Below, one piece after another: positions 9,312-21,703 of a DNA stretch of 64,000 bases; positions within the stretch are counted from its first letter, which is position 1; each line of letters starts with the position of its first letter. The translations under genes were made by a program, and so were the position numbers. The notes under the pieces were generated by a model. The model saw only the letters and a program-made list of their open reading frames with translations. It made no database searches and was not told the origin of the DNA. The DNA comes from Acidimicrobiia bacterium (GTDB lineage: Bacteria; Actinomycetota; Acidimicrobiia; Acidimicrobiales; Acidimicrobilacustridaceae), in assembly GCA_020832495.1 (NCBI GenBank), contig JAFIEP010000086.1, forward strand, positions 31,741 to 95,740, given 5' to 3'.

Positions 9312-10510
9312 AGCCCGAGGGCGCCCTTCAGGTCGGCCACCCGGTCGGTGCGCTCCCAGGTGAAGCCTTCGCCGTCCTCCCGACCGAAGTGGCCGTAGGC
9401 CGCGGTGCGCTTGTAGATCGGGCGGCGCAGATCGAGGTCACGGTTGATGGCGGCCGGGCGGAGGTCGAACACCTCGCGCACCGCGGCGCTGATCTTGTCG
9501 GGATCGGTGGCCTCGGTGCCGAACGTCTCCACCATCACCGACACCGGATGGGCGACGCCGATGGCGTAGGCCACCTGCACCTCGCAGCGCTGAGCCGCCC
9601 CGGCGGCCACCAGGTTCTTGGCCACCCAGCGTGCGGCGTAGGCAGCCGACCGGTCGACCTTGGAGGGGTCCTTGCCCGAAAACGCACCACCACCGTGGCG
9701 GGCGGCACCGCCGTAGGTGTCGACGATGATCTTGCGGCCGGTGAGGCCGGCGTCACCCACCGGACCACCGATCACGAACTTCCCGGTGGGGTTGACCAGC
9801 ACCTCGTAACCGTCATCGGCGAAGGCCTCGGGCACAACCGGGCGGATGACGTGCTCGATGAGGTCGGGCTTGATCTCGCTGTCGCGCTCCACGCCGTCGT
9901 TGTGCTGGGTGGAGATGAGCACGGTGCGCAGCCGCACCGGTCGGCCGTCCTCGTAGTCGAAGGTCACCTGGGTCTTGCCGTCAGGGCGGAGGTAGGGCAC
10001 GACGCCGGAGCGCCGTACCTCGGCCAGCCGCTCGGCCATGCGGTGCGCCAGGTGGATCGGCTGGGGCATGAGCACGTCGGTCTCGTCACAGGCGTAGCCG
10101 AACATCATCCCCTGGTCGCCGGCGCCCTGCTTGTCGAGATCGTCCTCTTCCCCCGCAGCGCCCGAGCGCACCTCTTCGCTGGCGTCCACCCCTTGGGCGA
10201 TGTCGGGCGACTGCTCGTCGAGGGCCACCATCACCCCGGCGGTCGACCCGTCGTAGCCGTAGGACTCGCGGTCGTAGCCGATGCCGCGGATCGTCTCGCG
10301 CACGATGGCGGGGATGTCGACATAGCCCTGCGTGGTGATCTCCCCCGCCACGATGCACAAACCGGTGGTGACCAGCGTCTCGCACGCCACCCGACTGGCC
10401 GGGTCGGCGTCGAGCAACGCATCGAGGATGGCGTCGGAGATCTGATCGGCCATCTTGTCGGGGTGCCCCTCGGTCACCGACTCCGATGTGAAGGTCCAGC
10501 TGCTCACCAT
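9308..10510 (-). CDS. metK: S-adenosylmethionine synthetase
   Basis: Makes SAM from methionine and ATP. The substrate loop [19 protein letters not shown] is near the N-terminus, and the ATP/phosphate loops GQGxMFGYA-type ([13 protein letters not shown]) and [16 protein letters not shown] follow. The total is 400 residues from the chosen start. The frame is open further upstream, but family alignment starts at [17 protein letters not shown] lies two bases before ATG 10510 and five before an in-frame GTG at 10507, so GTG may be the real initiator. It precedes priA with a four-base overlap. A 48-base leader with a perfect hairpin lies upstream. Confidence 0.97.
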   Translation of the reverse strand: MVSSWTFTSESVTEGHPDKMADQISDAILDALLDADPASRVACETLVTTGLCIVAGEITTQGYVDIPAIVRETIRGIGYDRESYGYDGSTAGVMVALDEQSPDIAQGVDASEEVRSGAAGEEDDLDKQGAGDQGMMFGYACDETDVLMPQPIHLAHRMAERLAEVRRSGVVPYLRPDGKTQVTFDYEDGRPVRLRTVLISTQHNDGVERDSEIKPDLIEHVIRPVVPEAFADDGYEVLVNPTGKFVIGGPVGDAGLTGRKIIVDTYGGAARHGGGAFSGKDPSKVDRSAAYAARWVAKNLVAAGAAQRCEVQVAYAIGVAHPVSVMVETFGTEATDPDKISAAVREVFDLRPAAINRDLDLRRPIYKRTAAYGHFGREDGEGFTWERTDRVADLKGALGL

Positions 10511-10533
10511 GGCTCCTTGTCGAAGAGATCGCA

Positions 10534-10552
10534 GGGCGCCCATGCGGCGCCC
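10534..10552 (-). promoter_or_regulatory. Hairpin in metK 5' leader
   Basis: Perfect 7-base-pair stem (GGGCGCC / GGCGCCC) with a 5-base loop in the predicted metK leader. There is no T-tract, so it is not a terminator. It does not match any SAM riboswitch class I know. Confidence 0.5.
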
Positions 10553-10564
10553 ACCACGGCGGGA

Positions 10565-10570
10565 ACCCTA
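10565..10570 (-). promoter_or_regulatory. -10 box of metK-priA
   Basis: TAGGGT on the minus strand, about 54 bases before the metK ATG. It implies a leader of about 48 bases with a Shine-Dalgarno. Confidence 0.45.
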
Positions 10571-10620
10571 CCCGACCGAGGTGCCCCGCCCAGCCTTCCC
10601 TCGTCCCGCGCCCCCTCCGC

Positions 10621-10626
10621 TAGGTT
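10621..10626 (+). promoter_or_regulatory. Leaderless-type -10 box of the thioesterase gene
   Basis: TAGGTT, six bases, then GTG at 10633. Confidence 0.6.
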
Positions 10627-10632
10627 GCCGGG

Positions 10633-11073
10633 GTGCGCCTCTCCCACCGCCCGTCCCTCGACCCCGCCGAGTACGCCTACGAGCACCGGGTCCGCACCCG
10701 CTTCGCCGAGACCGACGCCATGGGCGTCATCCACCACGCCAACTACCTCCTCTACCTCGAGGAAGCACGTGTGGCCTGGCTGGCCGAGGTGGGACGCAAC
10801 TACGCCGAGGTCCGCGACGGGGGCATCGACTTCGCCGTGATCGAGAGCTTCGTGCAGTACCGGCGCCCGCTGCACTTCGACGACGTGGTGGCCGTGCACC
10901 TGCGGGTCGGGCACACCACCCGCAGCACCGTGCAGATCGGCTACCTGTTGGCCGTCGACGGCGAGGCCCGAGCAACTGCCGTGACCGTGCACGCCGCCGT
11001 GCGGCCCGACGGTCGCCCCGTGAAGCTCCCCACGTGGTTGTCGGACCCGGCCTTCGCCGGTCCCGCCACCTGA
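10633..11073 (+). CDS. Hotdog-fold acyl-CoA thioesterase (4HBT/YbgC family)
   Basis: Single hotdog-domain protein of 146 residues. It has the 4HBT active-site segment RFAETDAMGVIHHANYLLYLEEAR at about residues 23-46, with catalytic Asp28 and the helix-start HHANY. It hydrolyses an acyl-CoA thioester in the cytoplasm; the substrate is not predictable. It stands alone on the plus strand between metK (divergent) and coaBC (convergent, 9 bases apart). The GTG start is supported by the -10 box six bases upstream and by the absence of any earlier in-frame start that aligns with the family. Confidence 0.88.
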   Translation: MRLSHRPSLDPAEYAYEHRVRTRFAETDAMGVIHHANYLLYLEEARVAWLAEVGRNYAEVRDGGIDFAVIESFVQYRRPLHFDDVVAVHLRVGHTTRSTVQIGYLLAVDGEARATAVTVHAAVRPDGRPVKLPTWLSDPAFAGPAT

Positions 11074-11082
11074 ACGCGCAGG

Positions 11083-12297
11083 TCAGTCGGACAAGCGCGC
11101 CACCACGGCGTCGAGCACGGCGTCGGCGACTTCCGCCTTCGAGGTCAGCGGCACCGTCGTGGCGTCCTCAGCGGCCACGATCGTGACGGCGTTGGTGTCG
11201 TGTTCGAAGCCGACACCGGGCGCACTCACGTCGTTGGCCACGATGAGATCAGCACCCTTGCGGTCCAGCTTCTGGCGGGCGTTGGCCAGCACGTCGTCGG
11301 TCTCGGCGGCGAAGCCGACGAGGACCTGGCCATTCGGCTTGTCCGTGCCCAGGCCGGCCAGGATGTCCGGTGTCGGCTCGAGTTCGATCGGCGGCGGCAC
11401 CCCGTCGCGTTTCTTCACCTTGCGGTCGTGACGGCGTACGGGCCGGAAATCGGCCACCGCCGCCGCCATCACCACCACGTCGCACCCCGCTGCGCGCTGG
11501 CTGACCGCCTCCTGCAGTTCCGCAGCAGTGGCCACCGACACCACCTCGTGCACGCCCGGTGGGATCGGCAGGTCGGCGCAGGTGACGAGGGTGACGGCCG
11601 CACCTCGACGAGCGGCGGCGGCGGCGATGGCGTAGCCCTGCTTGCCCGAGGAGCGGTTGGTCAGCACCCGGACCGGGTCGATGGGTTCGCGGGTCCCCCC
11701 GGCGGTGACCAACACCGAGCGGCCCGCCAGGTCACCCCGACCCACCACGTCGGCAACAGCGGCGACGATGTCACTCGGTTCGGCCAGACGACCGGCACCC
11801 ACATCGCCCCCGGCGAGGCGACCCTCCTCGGGCGGCACCACCACCACGCCACGCCGGCGCAACACGTCGAGGTTCTCCTGCACCGCAGGGTGCTCCCACA
11901 TCTCGGTGTGCATGGCTGGGCAGACCACCACCTGCGCCCGGGTGGCCAACAGCGTGGCCGTGAGCAGGTCGTCGCTGATGCCCGCCGCATACCGACCCAG
12001 CAACGATGCCGTGGCCGGTGCCACCACGATGACGTCGGCCCGCTGGCCAAGGCGGGTGTGAGGGATGGGACTCGGCTCGTCCCACAACGAGGTGCCCACC
12101 GGCTCCGATGCCAGCGCCGAGAACGTGACCTCGCCGACGAAGCGGCGAGCCCCGTCGGTGAGCACCGGCGCCACGTGGGCACCGGCGTCGACCAAGCGGC
12201 GGCAGACCTCCACCGCCTTGTAGGCAGCGATGCCGCCGGCCACGCCGAGCACGACGAACCGGCCCTGGAGGGCTCCGAGGTCGTCGGTGTCACTCAT
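11083..12297 (-). CDS. coaBC: Phosphopantothenoylcysteine decarboxylase / phosphopantothenate-cysteine ligase
   Basis: Two successive steps of coenzyme A synthesis in one protein. The CoaC flavoprotein domain (about residues 12-185) has GVAGGIAAYKA, the catalytic-His segment IPHTRLGQRADVIVVAPATA, PAMHTEMW (PAMN-type substrate clamp with His in place of Asn) and a GAGRLAE loop. The CoaB domain (about 190-402) has TAGGTREPIDPVR, NRSSGK, MAAAVADFRP and KLDRKGADLIVAND. The length of 404 residues is standard. It lies 51 bases downstream of rpoZ, and the order mihF-gmk-rpoZ-coaBC-metK is typical of Actinobacteria. Confidence 0.96.
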   Translation of the reverse strand: MSDTDDLGALQGRFVVLGVAGGIAAYKAVEVCRRLVDAGAHVAPVLTDGARRFVGEVTFSALASEPVGTSLWDEPSPIPHTRLGQRADVIVVAPATASLLGRYAAGISDDLLTATLLATRAQVVVCPAMHTEMWEHPAVQENLDVLRRRGVVVVPPEEGRLAGGDVGAGRLAEPSDIVAAVADVVGRGDLAGRSVLVTAGGTREPIDPVRVLTNRSSGKQGYAIAAAAARRGAAVTLVTCADLPIPPGVHEVVSVATAAELQEAVSQRAAGCDVVVMAAAVADFRPVRRHDRKVKKRDGVPPPIELEPTPDILAGLGTDKPNGQVLVGFAAETDDVLANARQKLDRKGADLIVANDVSAPGVGFEHDTNAVTIVAAEDATTVPLTSKAEVADAVLDAVVARLSD

Positions 12298-12348
12298 CGG
12301 CGTCGGGTCGTTGTCGGGGTGACGGTCGCGGTCACCACCGCCAGCAGC

Positions 12349-12645
12349 TCAGCTCTCGGCGTCGACGTCGCCGTCGGCCTGGGTCGACTCGCCGGCCGGA
12401 TCGACGTGGGTCACCACGATCTTGTCGGCGGCGATCTCCTCGAAGGCGATGGACAGCGGCTTGCGGGCCACCGAGGTCACCTGCGGGGGAATGCTCAGCC
12501 CGGAGGCATCGCCGAGCTGGTTGTAGTACGAGTTGATCTGACGCGCTCGGAGCGCCCCGAGGGTGACGAGGGTGAACTTCGAGTCGACCTTGGTCAGCAG
12601 TTCCTCGATCCGTGGGTTCATCATCGAGTCATCGGTCGAGATCAC
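12349..12645 (-). CDS. rpoZ: RNA polymerase omega subunit
   Basis: Omega subunit that assists assembly of the beta' subunit. The conserved core is MNPRIEELLTKVDSKFTLV followed by ARQINSYYNQL, and a later RKPLSIAFEEIAADKI. I chose GTG 12645 because GGAGGA ends eight bases before it, giving 98 residues. Two ATG codons six and seven residues downstream are alternatives, and the frame is also open upstream. The C-terminal tail is acidic. It lies between gmk and coaBC, as usual in this phylum. Confidence 0.93.
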   Translation of the reverse strand: MISTDDSMMNPRIEELLTKVDSKFTLVTLGALRARQINSYYNQLGDASGLSIPPQVTSVARKPLSIAFEEIAADKIVVTHVDPAGESTQADGDVDAES

Positions 12646-12699
12646 GTGGAGGTCCTCCGCTGGGGCTGCTGGCGCGCTCAGGAACGGTCGAGCACGAGA

Positions 12700-12705
12700 A
12701 TGGTA
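12700..12705 (-). promoter_or_regulatory. Possible -10 box of rpoZ-coaBC
   Basis: TACCAT on the minus strand about 55 bases before the rpoZ GTG, within the gmk-rpoZ gap. The -35 is poor. Confidence 0.3.
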
Positions 12706-12732
12706 GTGCACCAGAGGCGGCGCACCTGCATC

Positions 12733-13281
12733 TCAGCGACCGTGCACCGCTGCTCGGTGGCGGTCGATCAGCGCCCGGATGCCGGCCACCGTGCGAGCCA
12801 CGTCGTCGTTCACCACCCGCTCACCACCGAGTTCCCGGCCGGCGGCGCGCTCCTCGACTCCCTTGGCCAACCGCTCACGGATCTGCTCTGGCGGATCACC
12901 CCGTCCGCGCAGCCGTTGCTCCTGCACCTCGTCGGAAGGAGCTTCGAGAAAGATGAGCAGGGCATCCGGGTGGCGGTCGATGACCTGTGCTGCCCCCTGC
13001 ACGTCGATTTCGAGCACCACGTCCTGGCCCGGCTCGGGGTCGGGGAACGGCGTTCCGTAGAGGTTGCCGAGGAACTCCGCCCACTCGAGGAACCCGCCCG
13101 CCTCGGCGTGCGCCTCGAAGGTGGCTCGGTCGACGAAGTGGTAGGCGTCCTGTGCCTCGCCCTGTCGACGAGCGCGGGTGGTCCACGAACGGCTGAGCCA
13201 CAGCGCGGGATCCTCGTCCACGAGCGCCTTGACCACCGTGCCCTTACCGACGCCGCCGGCGCCGGACACCACGATGATCAA
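12733..13281 (-). CDS. gmk: Guanylate kinase
   Basis: Phosphorylates GMP to GDP. The P-loop is [11 protein letters not shown] at residues 6-16, GMP-binding residues are in [13 protein letters not shown] and the segment [10 protein letters not shown], and the lid is in [18 protein letters not shown]. The 182-residue length is typical. The start codon is the rare TTG, overlapping the mihF stop as TTGA; the first residues after it (IIVVSGAGG) leave no room for a later start. That supports strict translational coupling to mihF. Confidence 0.95.
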   Translation of the reverse strand: MIIVVSGAGGVGKGTVVKALVDEDPALWLSRSWTTRARRQGEAQDAYHFVDRATFEAHAEAGGFLEWAEFLGNLYGTPFPDPEPGQDVVLEIDVQGAAQVIDRHPDALLIFLEAPSDEVQEQRLRGRGDPPEQIRERLAKGVEERAAGRELGGERVVNDDVARTVAGIRALIDRHRAAVHGR

Positions 13282-13613
13282 CGTCGCTGACCGGGAAAAG
13301 CCTCGAGCAACGCCGAGCGCTGCTGGTCACCCAGGCCACGCATACGGCGGGTCTCGGCGATCCCGATCTCCTCCATGGTCCGCCGCGCCTTGACCTTGCC
13401 GACACCGGGCAGCGACTCGAGCACGGCCACGACCTTCATCTTGCCCACGACATCGTCGCCCTCGGCCCGCTCGAACAACTCGTCGAGGGTGACCGAACCC
13501 ATCTTCAGCAGGTTCTTCAGATCAGCGCGTTCTCGGCGAACACGACCGGCCTTCTCCAGCGCCGCTTGGCGCGCCTCCGGAGAGAGTTGGGGCGGCTTGG
13601 GTGCAGTCGACAT
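13278..13613 (-). CDS. mihF: Integration host factor, actinobacterial type (mIHF)
   Basis: Small basic nucleoid-associated DNA-binding protein of the mycobacterial IHF family, 111 residues from the chosen ATG. The N-terminal helix ([24 protein letters not shown]) precedes the DNA-binding helix-two-turn-helix region [22 protein letters not shown], a diagnostic feature. The ATG at 13613 lies seven bases after TAGGGT, so I prefer it to the open frame three codons upstream. It begins a mihF-gmk transcript, coupled by a four-base overlap. Confidence 0.95.
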   Translation of the reverse strand: MSTAPKPPQLSPEARQAALEKAGRVRRERADLKNLLKMGSVTLDELFERAEGDDVVGKMKVVAVLESLPGVGKVKARRTMEEIGIAETRRMRGLGDQQRSALLEAFPGQRR

Positions 13614-13620
13614 GGCGCGC

Positions 13621-13626
13621 ACCCTA
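13621..13626 (-). promoter_or_regulatory. Leaderless-type -10 box of mihF-gmk
   Basis: TAGGGT, seven bases, then the mihF ATG. There is no Shine-Dalgarno. Confidence 0.6.
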
Positions 13627-13721
13627 TCCCAACCAGCGGGCGGGCAACGAGGCTACGGGGTCGCTCGGGAACCCGGCGGGCCCGCGCTCGGACCGTGGGC
13701 GACGCCCGCGGATACCCATAC

Positions 13722-14174
13722 TCACTGCACACACCATCGACGCCGGCGCAGTTCGTCGAGCAGCGAACCCGCATAGGTCGGGCTCACGGCGACGGGCAGC
13801 GGCCACAGGTCGAGAGACGTCCTCGCCCACATGGTCTTGTCCGTGCGGAAGCAGTGGGTGTGGTACCGCCGATCGAGGTGGAATCGCCGCACCGAGAACA
13901 CCTCCACGACCACGACCACCAACGTCGCCTCGTCGGCCACGACCACACACCAGGCCGAACCCTTCCGACCGTGCACCACGACGCCAGGACAGGCGTGGCG
14001 GGTCATCGGTCCAACAGGCCCGAGAGCGCGGAACTCCTCGCCGAGGACCTGCCAACCCTTGGTCTCGACTCCTCTCGCAGCGTGCCACACGCGCCAGAGT
14101 CGAACGTGGTAGATCGCAGCGTACGCGGCGCAAGCGAGACACACCACGAGCAGCAGCCCCGACGCCATCGCCAC
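13722..14174 (-). CDS. Putative single-pass membrane protein, unknown function
   Basis: I do not recognise this 150-residue protein. Residues 4-25 form a hydrophobic segment followed by Arg-rich HVRLWRVW, suggesting an N-terminal membrane anchor with the rest cytoplasmic. The remaining part is rich in Val, Trp, Arg and Cys (five Cys in all) and has no family motif I know. It is inserted between mihF and pyrF, which are closer together in related genomes, and its third-codon-position GC looks lower than that of its neighbours. It may be lineage-specific or acquired. The GTG start at 14174 is eight bases after a TAGGTT box; an ATG two codons on is an alternative. Confidence 0.6.
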   Translation of the reverse strand: MAMASGLLLVVCLACAAYAAIYHVRLWRVWHAARGVETKGWQVLGEEFRALGPVGPMTRHACPGVVVHGRKGSAWCVVVADEATLVVVVVEVFSVRRFHLDRRYHTHCFRTDKTMWARTSLDLWPLPVAVSPTYAGSLLDELRRRRWCVQ

Positions 14175-14182
14175 GAGCAGCG

Positions 14183-14188
14183 AACCTA
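14183..14188 (-). promoter_or_regulatory. Leaderless-type -10 box of the 13722-14174 orphan
   Basis: TAGGTT, eight bases, then GTG at 14174. Its presence supports the orphan frame as a real gene. Confidence 0.45.
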
Positions 14189-14234
14189 ACCGACGCTGCC
14201 GACGGGGCGCGCCCGTGGCGCCACCTGTGCTCGG

Positions 14235-14984
14235 TCAGGCCACGCTGGCGGCGATGGCTGCGGCCGCGGCAGCGGGGTCGTCAGCTTGGGTGATGGGTCG
14301 ACCGATGACCAGCAGGTCGGCGCCGGCCGCCACCGCCTCGGCCGGGGTGGCCACCCGCGCCTGGTCGTGGACGTTGGCCCCCGCAGGACGGATACCGGGC
14401 ACCACGGTCTGCACCCGCGGTGCGATCTCCCGCACGTCTTTGAGGTCTGCGGCAGCGCACACCACCCCGGCGCAGCCGCACTCGACCGCCAGTGCCACCC
14501 GGCGGGGCAGCACGTGGGGCGGTGCCCCCGGGTCGCTGGTCAGCACGGTAACGGCCAACGCCGCCGGCTCCGGCAGACCGGCCTCCGAGGCGCCGTCGAG
14601 CAGCCCTTCCACACCGGCACGCAGCATGGGGGCGTCGTCACGGGCGTGCAGGGTGAGGTAGCGCGCCCCGAGCGCTCCCACCACGCGTGCCGCCCGCTCG
14701 ACGGTGGTGGGGATGTCGAACATCTTCAGGTCGACGAACACGTCGAAGCCCATCTCCGCCAGGCTGCTGACCGCGTCGGGTCCCGCTGCGCTGTACAGCT
14801 CGAGGCCGACCTTCACGGTGGCGGCGTAGGGCTGCACTTGTCGGGCCAGGCGCAACGCCGAGACGAGGTCGTCCACGTCGAGGGGAACGACGAGCCGCTC
14901 CGCTCCCGGCACCCGACCGTCGTCGCCGGCAGGGTCGCGGGGGGCCGTCGAGCCCGCCGTTGCTGCTGTGGGTTCATCGCTCAT
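14235..14984 (-). CDS. pyrF: Orotidine 5'-phosphate decarboxylase
   Basis: Last step of UMP synthesis. The (beta/alpha)8-barrel protein shows the catalytic DxKxxDI motif as FVDLKMFDIPTTVE (about residues 79-92), an N-terminal VPLDV strand, and phosphate-binding VPGIRPAG and GADLLVIGRPIT near the C-terminus. At 249 residues it has about 28 extra N-terminal residues that are Ala/Pro/Asp-rich and probably disordered. The start overlaps the pyrD stop by 11 bases. It is the terminal gene of the pyrR-pyrB-pyrC-carA-carB-pyrD-pyrF operon. Confidence 0.95.
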   Translation of the reverse strand: MSDEPTAATAGSTAPRDPAGDDGRVPGAERLVVPLDVDDLVSALRLARQVQPYAATVKVGLELYSAAGPDAVSSLAEMGFDVFVDLKMFDIPTTVERAARVVGALGARYLTLHARDDAPMLRAGVEGLLDGASEAGLPEPAALAVTVLTSDPGAPPHVLPRRVALAVECGCAGVVCAAADLKDVREIAPRVQTVVPGIRPAGANVHDQARVATPAEAVAAGADLLVIGRPITQADDPAAAAAAIAASVA

Positions 14985-16002
14985 GGACCGCTCCGATCAC
15001 TTCGTCGAGGGAGGTGACGCCGTGGTGGCGACACCAGTCGTGCAGTTCTCTGGCCACGATGCCGCAGGCCCGTGGGTCGGCGAACGAGGCGGTGCCCACC
15101 TGCACTGCCGAGGCACCCACCAGCAGGAACGCGGCGGCGTGGGCGCCGCGGGCGATACCGCCGACGCCCACGACGGGCACGTCGGGTCGGGCCGCTGCCA
15201 CCGTGTGCACGGCGCGCAGTGCCACCGGTCGGATGGCGGGACCGGAGAGGCCACCACCACGCCCACCGAGGCGCACCTGCCAGCGTTCGGTGTCGACGTC
15301 GAGGCCCATGACCGTGTTGACGAGCGTCACCGCCTCGGCGCCCGCCTCGACCACGGCGTCGACCACAGGCAGGAGGTCACCACCGTTGGGGCTGAGCTTC
15401 GCCCAGCGGGGACGTCCGCACAGCGCAGTGGCCGCCACCGCCTCGGCGGCCGCCGTCGGTGAGTGGGAGAACATGCGCGAGCCGTCGTGCAGGTTGGGGC
15501 AGGAGACGTTGACCTCCACGGCCACCACCTCGGGCGGTGCCCCGGCGAGGGCCTCGGCAGCGGCGGCGAACTCGTCCACCGTCTGGCCCCACACCGACGC
15601 CACCACGGTGGCACCGGCGTCGAGCAGGCCCGGGAGCTCGTGCTCCAGCCACCGCGGCACGCCGGGGCCCTGCAGGCCCACGCTGTTGAGCATGCCCGCC
15701 GGGGTCTCGTGCACCCTCGGCGCCGGGTTGCCGGCCCACGGCCCAGGGGCCAGCGACTTGGACACCACCGCCCCGAGACTCGACAGCTCGACGTAGCGCC
15801 CCAGCTCGACGCCGTGCCCGGCAGTGCCCGACGCCGTCATGACCGGCGAGGGCAACCGCACCGAGCCCACGCGTGCGGCCAGGTCCACCCCGTCGCTGCA
15901 CCCGTTGGGCGCCACCACCGGCTGGCGCAACCGGTCGAGCGATCGCCGGGCGCGATCGAGGAGCGGAGCTACCCGCCCCCCGTCGGGACGTGCGCCGGCC
16001 AT
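14974..16002 (-). CDS. pyrD: Dihydroorotate dehydrogenase, class 1-like
   Basis: Oxidises dihydroorotate to orotate with FMN. The active-site loop reads VNVSCPNLHDG, with Cys as general base, as in soluble class 1 enzymes rather than the Ser of membrane class 2. FMN-phosphate motifs VGVGGIARG and GASAVQVGTA are near the C-terminus. From ATG 16002 it is 342 residues, four bases after carB; an upstream extension in frame would run into carB and is rejected. No pyrK electron-transfer subunit is in the operon, so the electron acceptor is unclear: a distant pyrK or a 1A-type fumarate reaction are both possible. Confidence 0.93.
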   Translation of the reverse strand: MAGARPDGGRVAPLLDRARRSLDRLRQPVVAPNGCSDGVDLAARVGSVRLPSPVMTASGTAGHGVELGRYVELSSLGAVVSKSLAPGPWAGNPAPRVHETPAGMLNSVGLQGPGVPRWLEHELPGLLDAGATVVASVWGQTVDEFAAAAEALAGAPPEVVAVEVNVSCPNLHDGSRMFSHSPTAAAEAVAATALCGRPRWAKLSPNGGDLLPVVDAVVEAGAEAVTLVNTVMGLDVDTERWQVRLGGRGGGLSGPAIRPVALRAVHTVAAARPDVPVVGVGGIARGAHAAAFLLVGASAVQVGTASFADPRACGIVARELHDWCRHHGVTSLDEVIGAVHER

Positions 16003-16006
16003 CGAC

Positions 16007-19280
<3,274 letters not shown>

Positions 19281-19294
<14 letters not shown>

Positions 19295-20399
19295 GGGCGC
19301 TCCCTTCCATCAATTCGGCGAAGCGGTCGAACAAGTGGGCAGCGTCGTGCGGTCCCGGACCTGCCTCGGGATGGTGCTGCACCCCGAAGGCACGCAGCCG
19401 CTCCGACGAGAGACCCTCGATGGTGCCGTCGTTGAGGTTCACGTGGGTGACCTCGACGCCCTCGAGCGAGCCCTGATCCACCACGAAGTTGTGGTTCTGG
19501 CTGGTGATCTCCACCGCGCCGGTGGTGAGGTCCCGCACCGGGTGGTTGCCTCCATGGTGCCCGAACGGCAGCTTGGTGGTCGCCCCGCCGAGCGCCGCCC
19601 CGAGGATCTGGTGGCCGAGGCAGATGCCGAACACCGGCACCTCGCCGAGCAGGTCTCGCACGTTGTCGACGGCACCGCTCACCGCTGCGGGATCGCCGGG
19701 GCCGTTGGAGAGGAACACGCCGTCGGGCCGGCGGGCGAGCACGTCCGCGGCCGGCGTGGAGGCGGGCACCACCTCGACGGTGGCGATCCGACCGAGGTGG
19801 CGCAAGATGGTGCGCTTGATGCCGAAGTCGTAGGCCACCACCCGGTGGGGGCCGGTTCCCACCGTGTAGGGCTCGGTGGTGGTCACGGTGGCCACCAGGT
19901 CGACCCCGTCGGTGCCGGGCTCTGCAGCGGCAGCAGCGCGCAGCGTGGCCTCGTCGGCCGTGCCGAACGCCCCGGGCATCGCCCCGGCGTCGCGGATGTG
20001 GCGGGTCAACCGGCGGGTGTCCACCCCGGCGATGCCGGCCAGACCGTGAGAGCGCAACCACCCGTCGAGGTGGGCGTCACTGCGCCAGTTGGAATGGCGT
20101 CGGGCCAGGTCTCGCACCACCACGCCCCGGCAGTGAGGTGTGACCGCCTCGCCGTCGGCCTCGGTGACGCCGTAGTTGCCGATGTGGGGGTAGGTGAAGG
20201 TGATGATCTGCCCGGCGTAGGACGGGTCGGACAGGATCTCCTGGTACCCGGTGAGCGCCGTGTTGAACACCACCTCACCGCTCGACACGCCGTCGGGCAC
20301 GTCGGCGCCGATGGCTTCTCCTTCGAACAACGTGCCGTCGGCCAGCACCAGCACAGCAGCGCGCACCGAGGGGCGGGGGGTCGGACCTGTAGTGGTCAT
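19281..20399 (-). CDS. carA: Carbamoyl-phosphate synthase, small subunit
   Basis: Glutamine amidotransferase subunit supplying ammonia to CarB. The N-terminal CPSase domain (about residues 14-150) is followed by a class I GATase domain with nucleophile Cys260 in FGICLGHQ and the His-Glu pair in QHHPEA near the C-terminus. The start ATG 20399 overlaps the pyrC stop (ATGA) and gives 372 residues, the normal length. The frame is open upstream within pyrC but aligns to nothing there. Confidence 0.98.
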
Positions 20400-21703
20400 G
20401 GGCGGAGTTCTCCATCGACGAGGACGGGACGGCCGTCGACCAGGGTGTGGCGGACACGACCGCGCACCTCCCGGCCGGCGTAGGGGATGTTGCGTGAGCG
20501 GCTCCGGCTCTTCGCCGGCTCGACCGTCCAGCGGGTCTGCGGATCGAACACGCACAGGTTGGCGGGGCGCCCCGCAGCGATCGGTCCGCCATGGCGGTCA
20601 GCCATCCGGCCGATCTCCGCCGGGCGGGACGACAGCAACTCCACCAGCCGCACCAGGGGCAGGTCGAGTTCGGTGAGCGCCAGGGCCAGGGCCGTCTCGA
20701 GCCCCAGCATGCCCGGGGGCGCCTGGTCGAAGGGCAGTTCCTTCGACTCCTGGGTGTGCGGGGCGTGGTCGGTGGCGATGACGTCGATGGTGCCGTCGGC
20801 CAGCCCGGCTCGCACCGCCGCCACGTCCTCGTCGGTGCGCAACGGCGGGTTCACCTTGAACACCGGGTCGTAGGACGCACAGGCAGCGTGGGTGAGCGTG
20901 AAGTGGTGGGTGGTGGCCTCGGCGGTGACGGCCAGCCCTCGGGCCTTGGCCTCGCGCACCATGGCCACCGAACGGGCGGTGGACAGGTGCTGGAAGTGCG
21001 CCGGGGCGCCGGTCCGCTCGGCCAGCAGCAGGTCGCGGGCCACCATGAGGTCCTCGGACTCCGCCGGTTGGCCGGGGATGCCCAGGCGGGCCGACCACTC
21101 GCCCTCGTGCATGTGTCCGCCGGCGGCCAGGGCGTCCACCTCGCAGTGCTGCGCCAAGGTGACACCCAACCCTCGGGCGTACTCGAAGGCCCGACGCATC
21201 AACCGGTCGTCCTGCACGCCGGTGCCGTCGTCGGTGAACATGCGCACGCCCAGGTCGGCCATCTCGGCCAGGGGCGCCAGCCGCTCCCCGGCGCGTCCTT
21301 CGGTGATGGCACCGGTGGTGTAGACGTCGCACAACGCGGCGCGCCCCAACTCGAGTACCTCGCGCACCACGGCGGCGGAGTCGATGGGCGGCGTGGTGTT
21401 GGGCATGGCCACCACGGCGGTGTACCCACCGGTCACTGCACACCAGGCGCCGCTCTCGATCGTCTCTGCTTCTTCCTTGCCGGGCTGGCGCAGGTGGGTG
21501 TGCAGGTCGACGAACCCGGGAGCGACCACGCAACCGGCGGCGTCGAGCACGGGGGCACCGTGCGGATCGATCTCGGCGGCCACCTCGGCGATACAGCCGT
21601 CGGCCGACACGGCCACGTCGGCCCGACGCTCACCGGTGCGGTCCACCACCAGACCACCGCGGATGACCACCGCGCCCCGTGTCGTCGTCTCAGTGTTCGT
21701 CAC
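20396..21703 (-). CDS. pyrC: Dihydroorotase, class I
   Basis: Cyclises carbamoyl aspartate to dihydroorotate. Zinc ligands His68 and His70 are in [12 protein letters not shown]. The further metal/active-site segments AQHCEV, HFQHLST and ATDHAPHT follow in order, and [14 protein letters not shown] is the class I loop. The length is 435 residues from GTG 21703, which overlaps the pyrB stop (GTGA). This start begins just before [10 protein letters not shown], as in homologues; the upstream open frame is rejected. Confidence 0.97.
   Translation of the reverse strand: MTNTETTTRGAVVIRGGLVVDRTGERRADVAVSADGCIAEVAAEIDPHGAPVLDAAGCVVAPGFVDLHTHLRQPGKEEAETIESGAWCAVTGGYTAVVAMPNTTPPIDSAAVVREVLELGRAALCDVYTTGAITEGRAGERLAPLAEMADLGVRMFTDDGTGVQDDRLMRRAFEYARGLGVTLAQHCEVDALAAGGHMHEGEWSARLGIPGQPAESEDLMVARDLLLAERTGAPAHFQHLSTARSVAMVREAKARGLAVTAEATTHHFTLTHAACASYDPVFKVNPPLRTDEDVAAVRAGLADGTIDVIATDHAPHTQESKELPFDQAPPGMLGLETALALALTELDLPLVRLVELLSSRPAEIGRMADRHGGPIAAGRPANLCVFDPQTRWTVEPAKSRSRSRNIPYAGREVRGRVRHTLVDGRPVLVDGELRP

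Noticed and set aside
10511..10632. SAM riboswitch before metK
   Set aside because: The leader is about 48 bases and only one hairpin forms; none of the known SAM riboswitch cores is seen.
11200..13290. Long plus-strand frame opposite coaBC-rpoZ-gmk
   Set aside because: Shadow of well-supported genes; no start signal and no recognisable domain.
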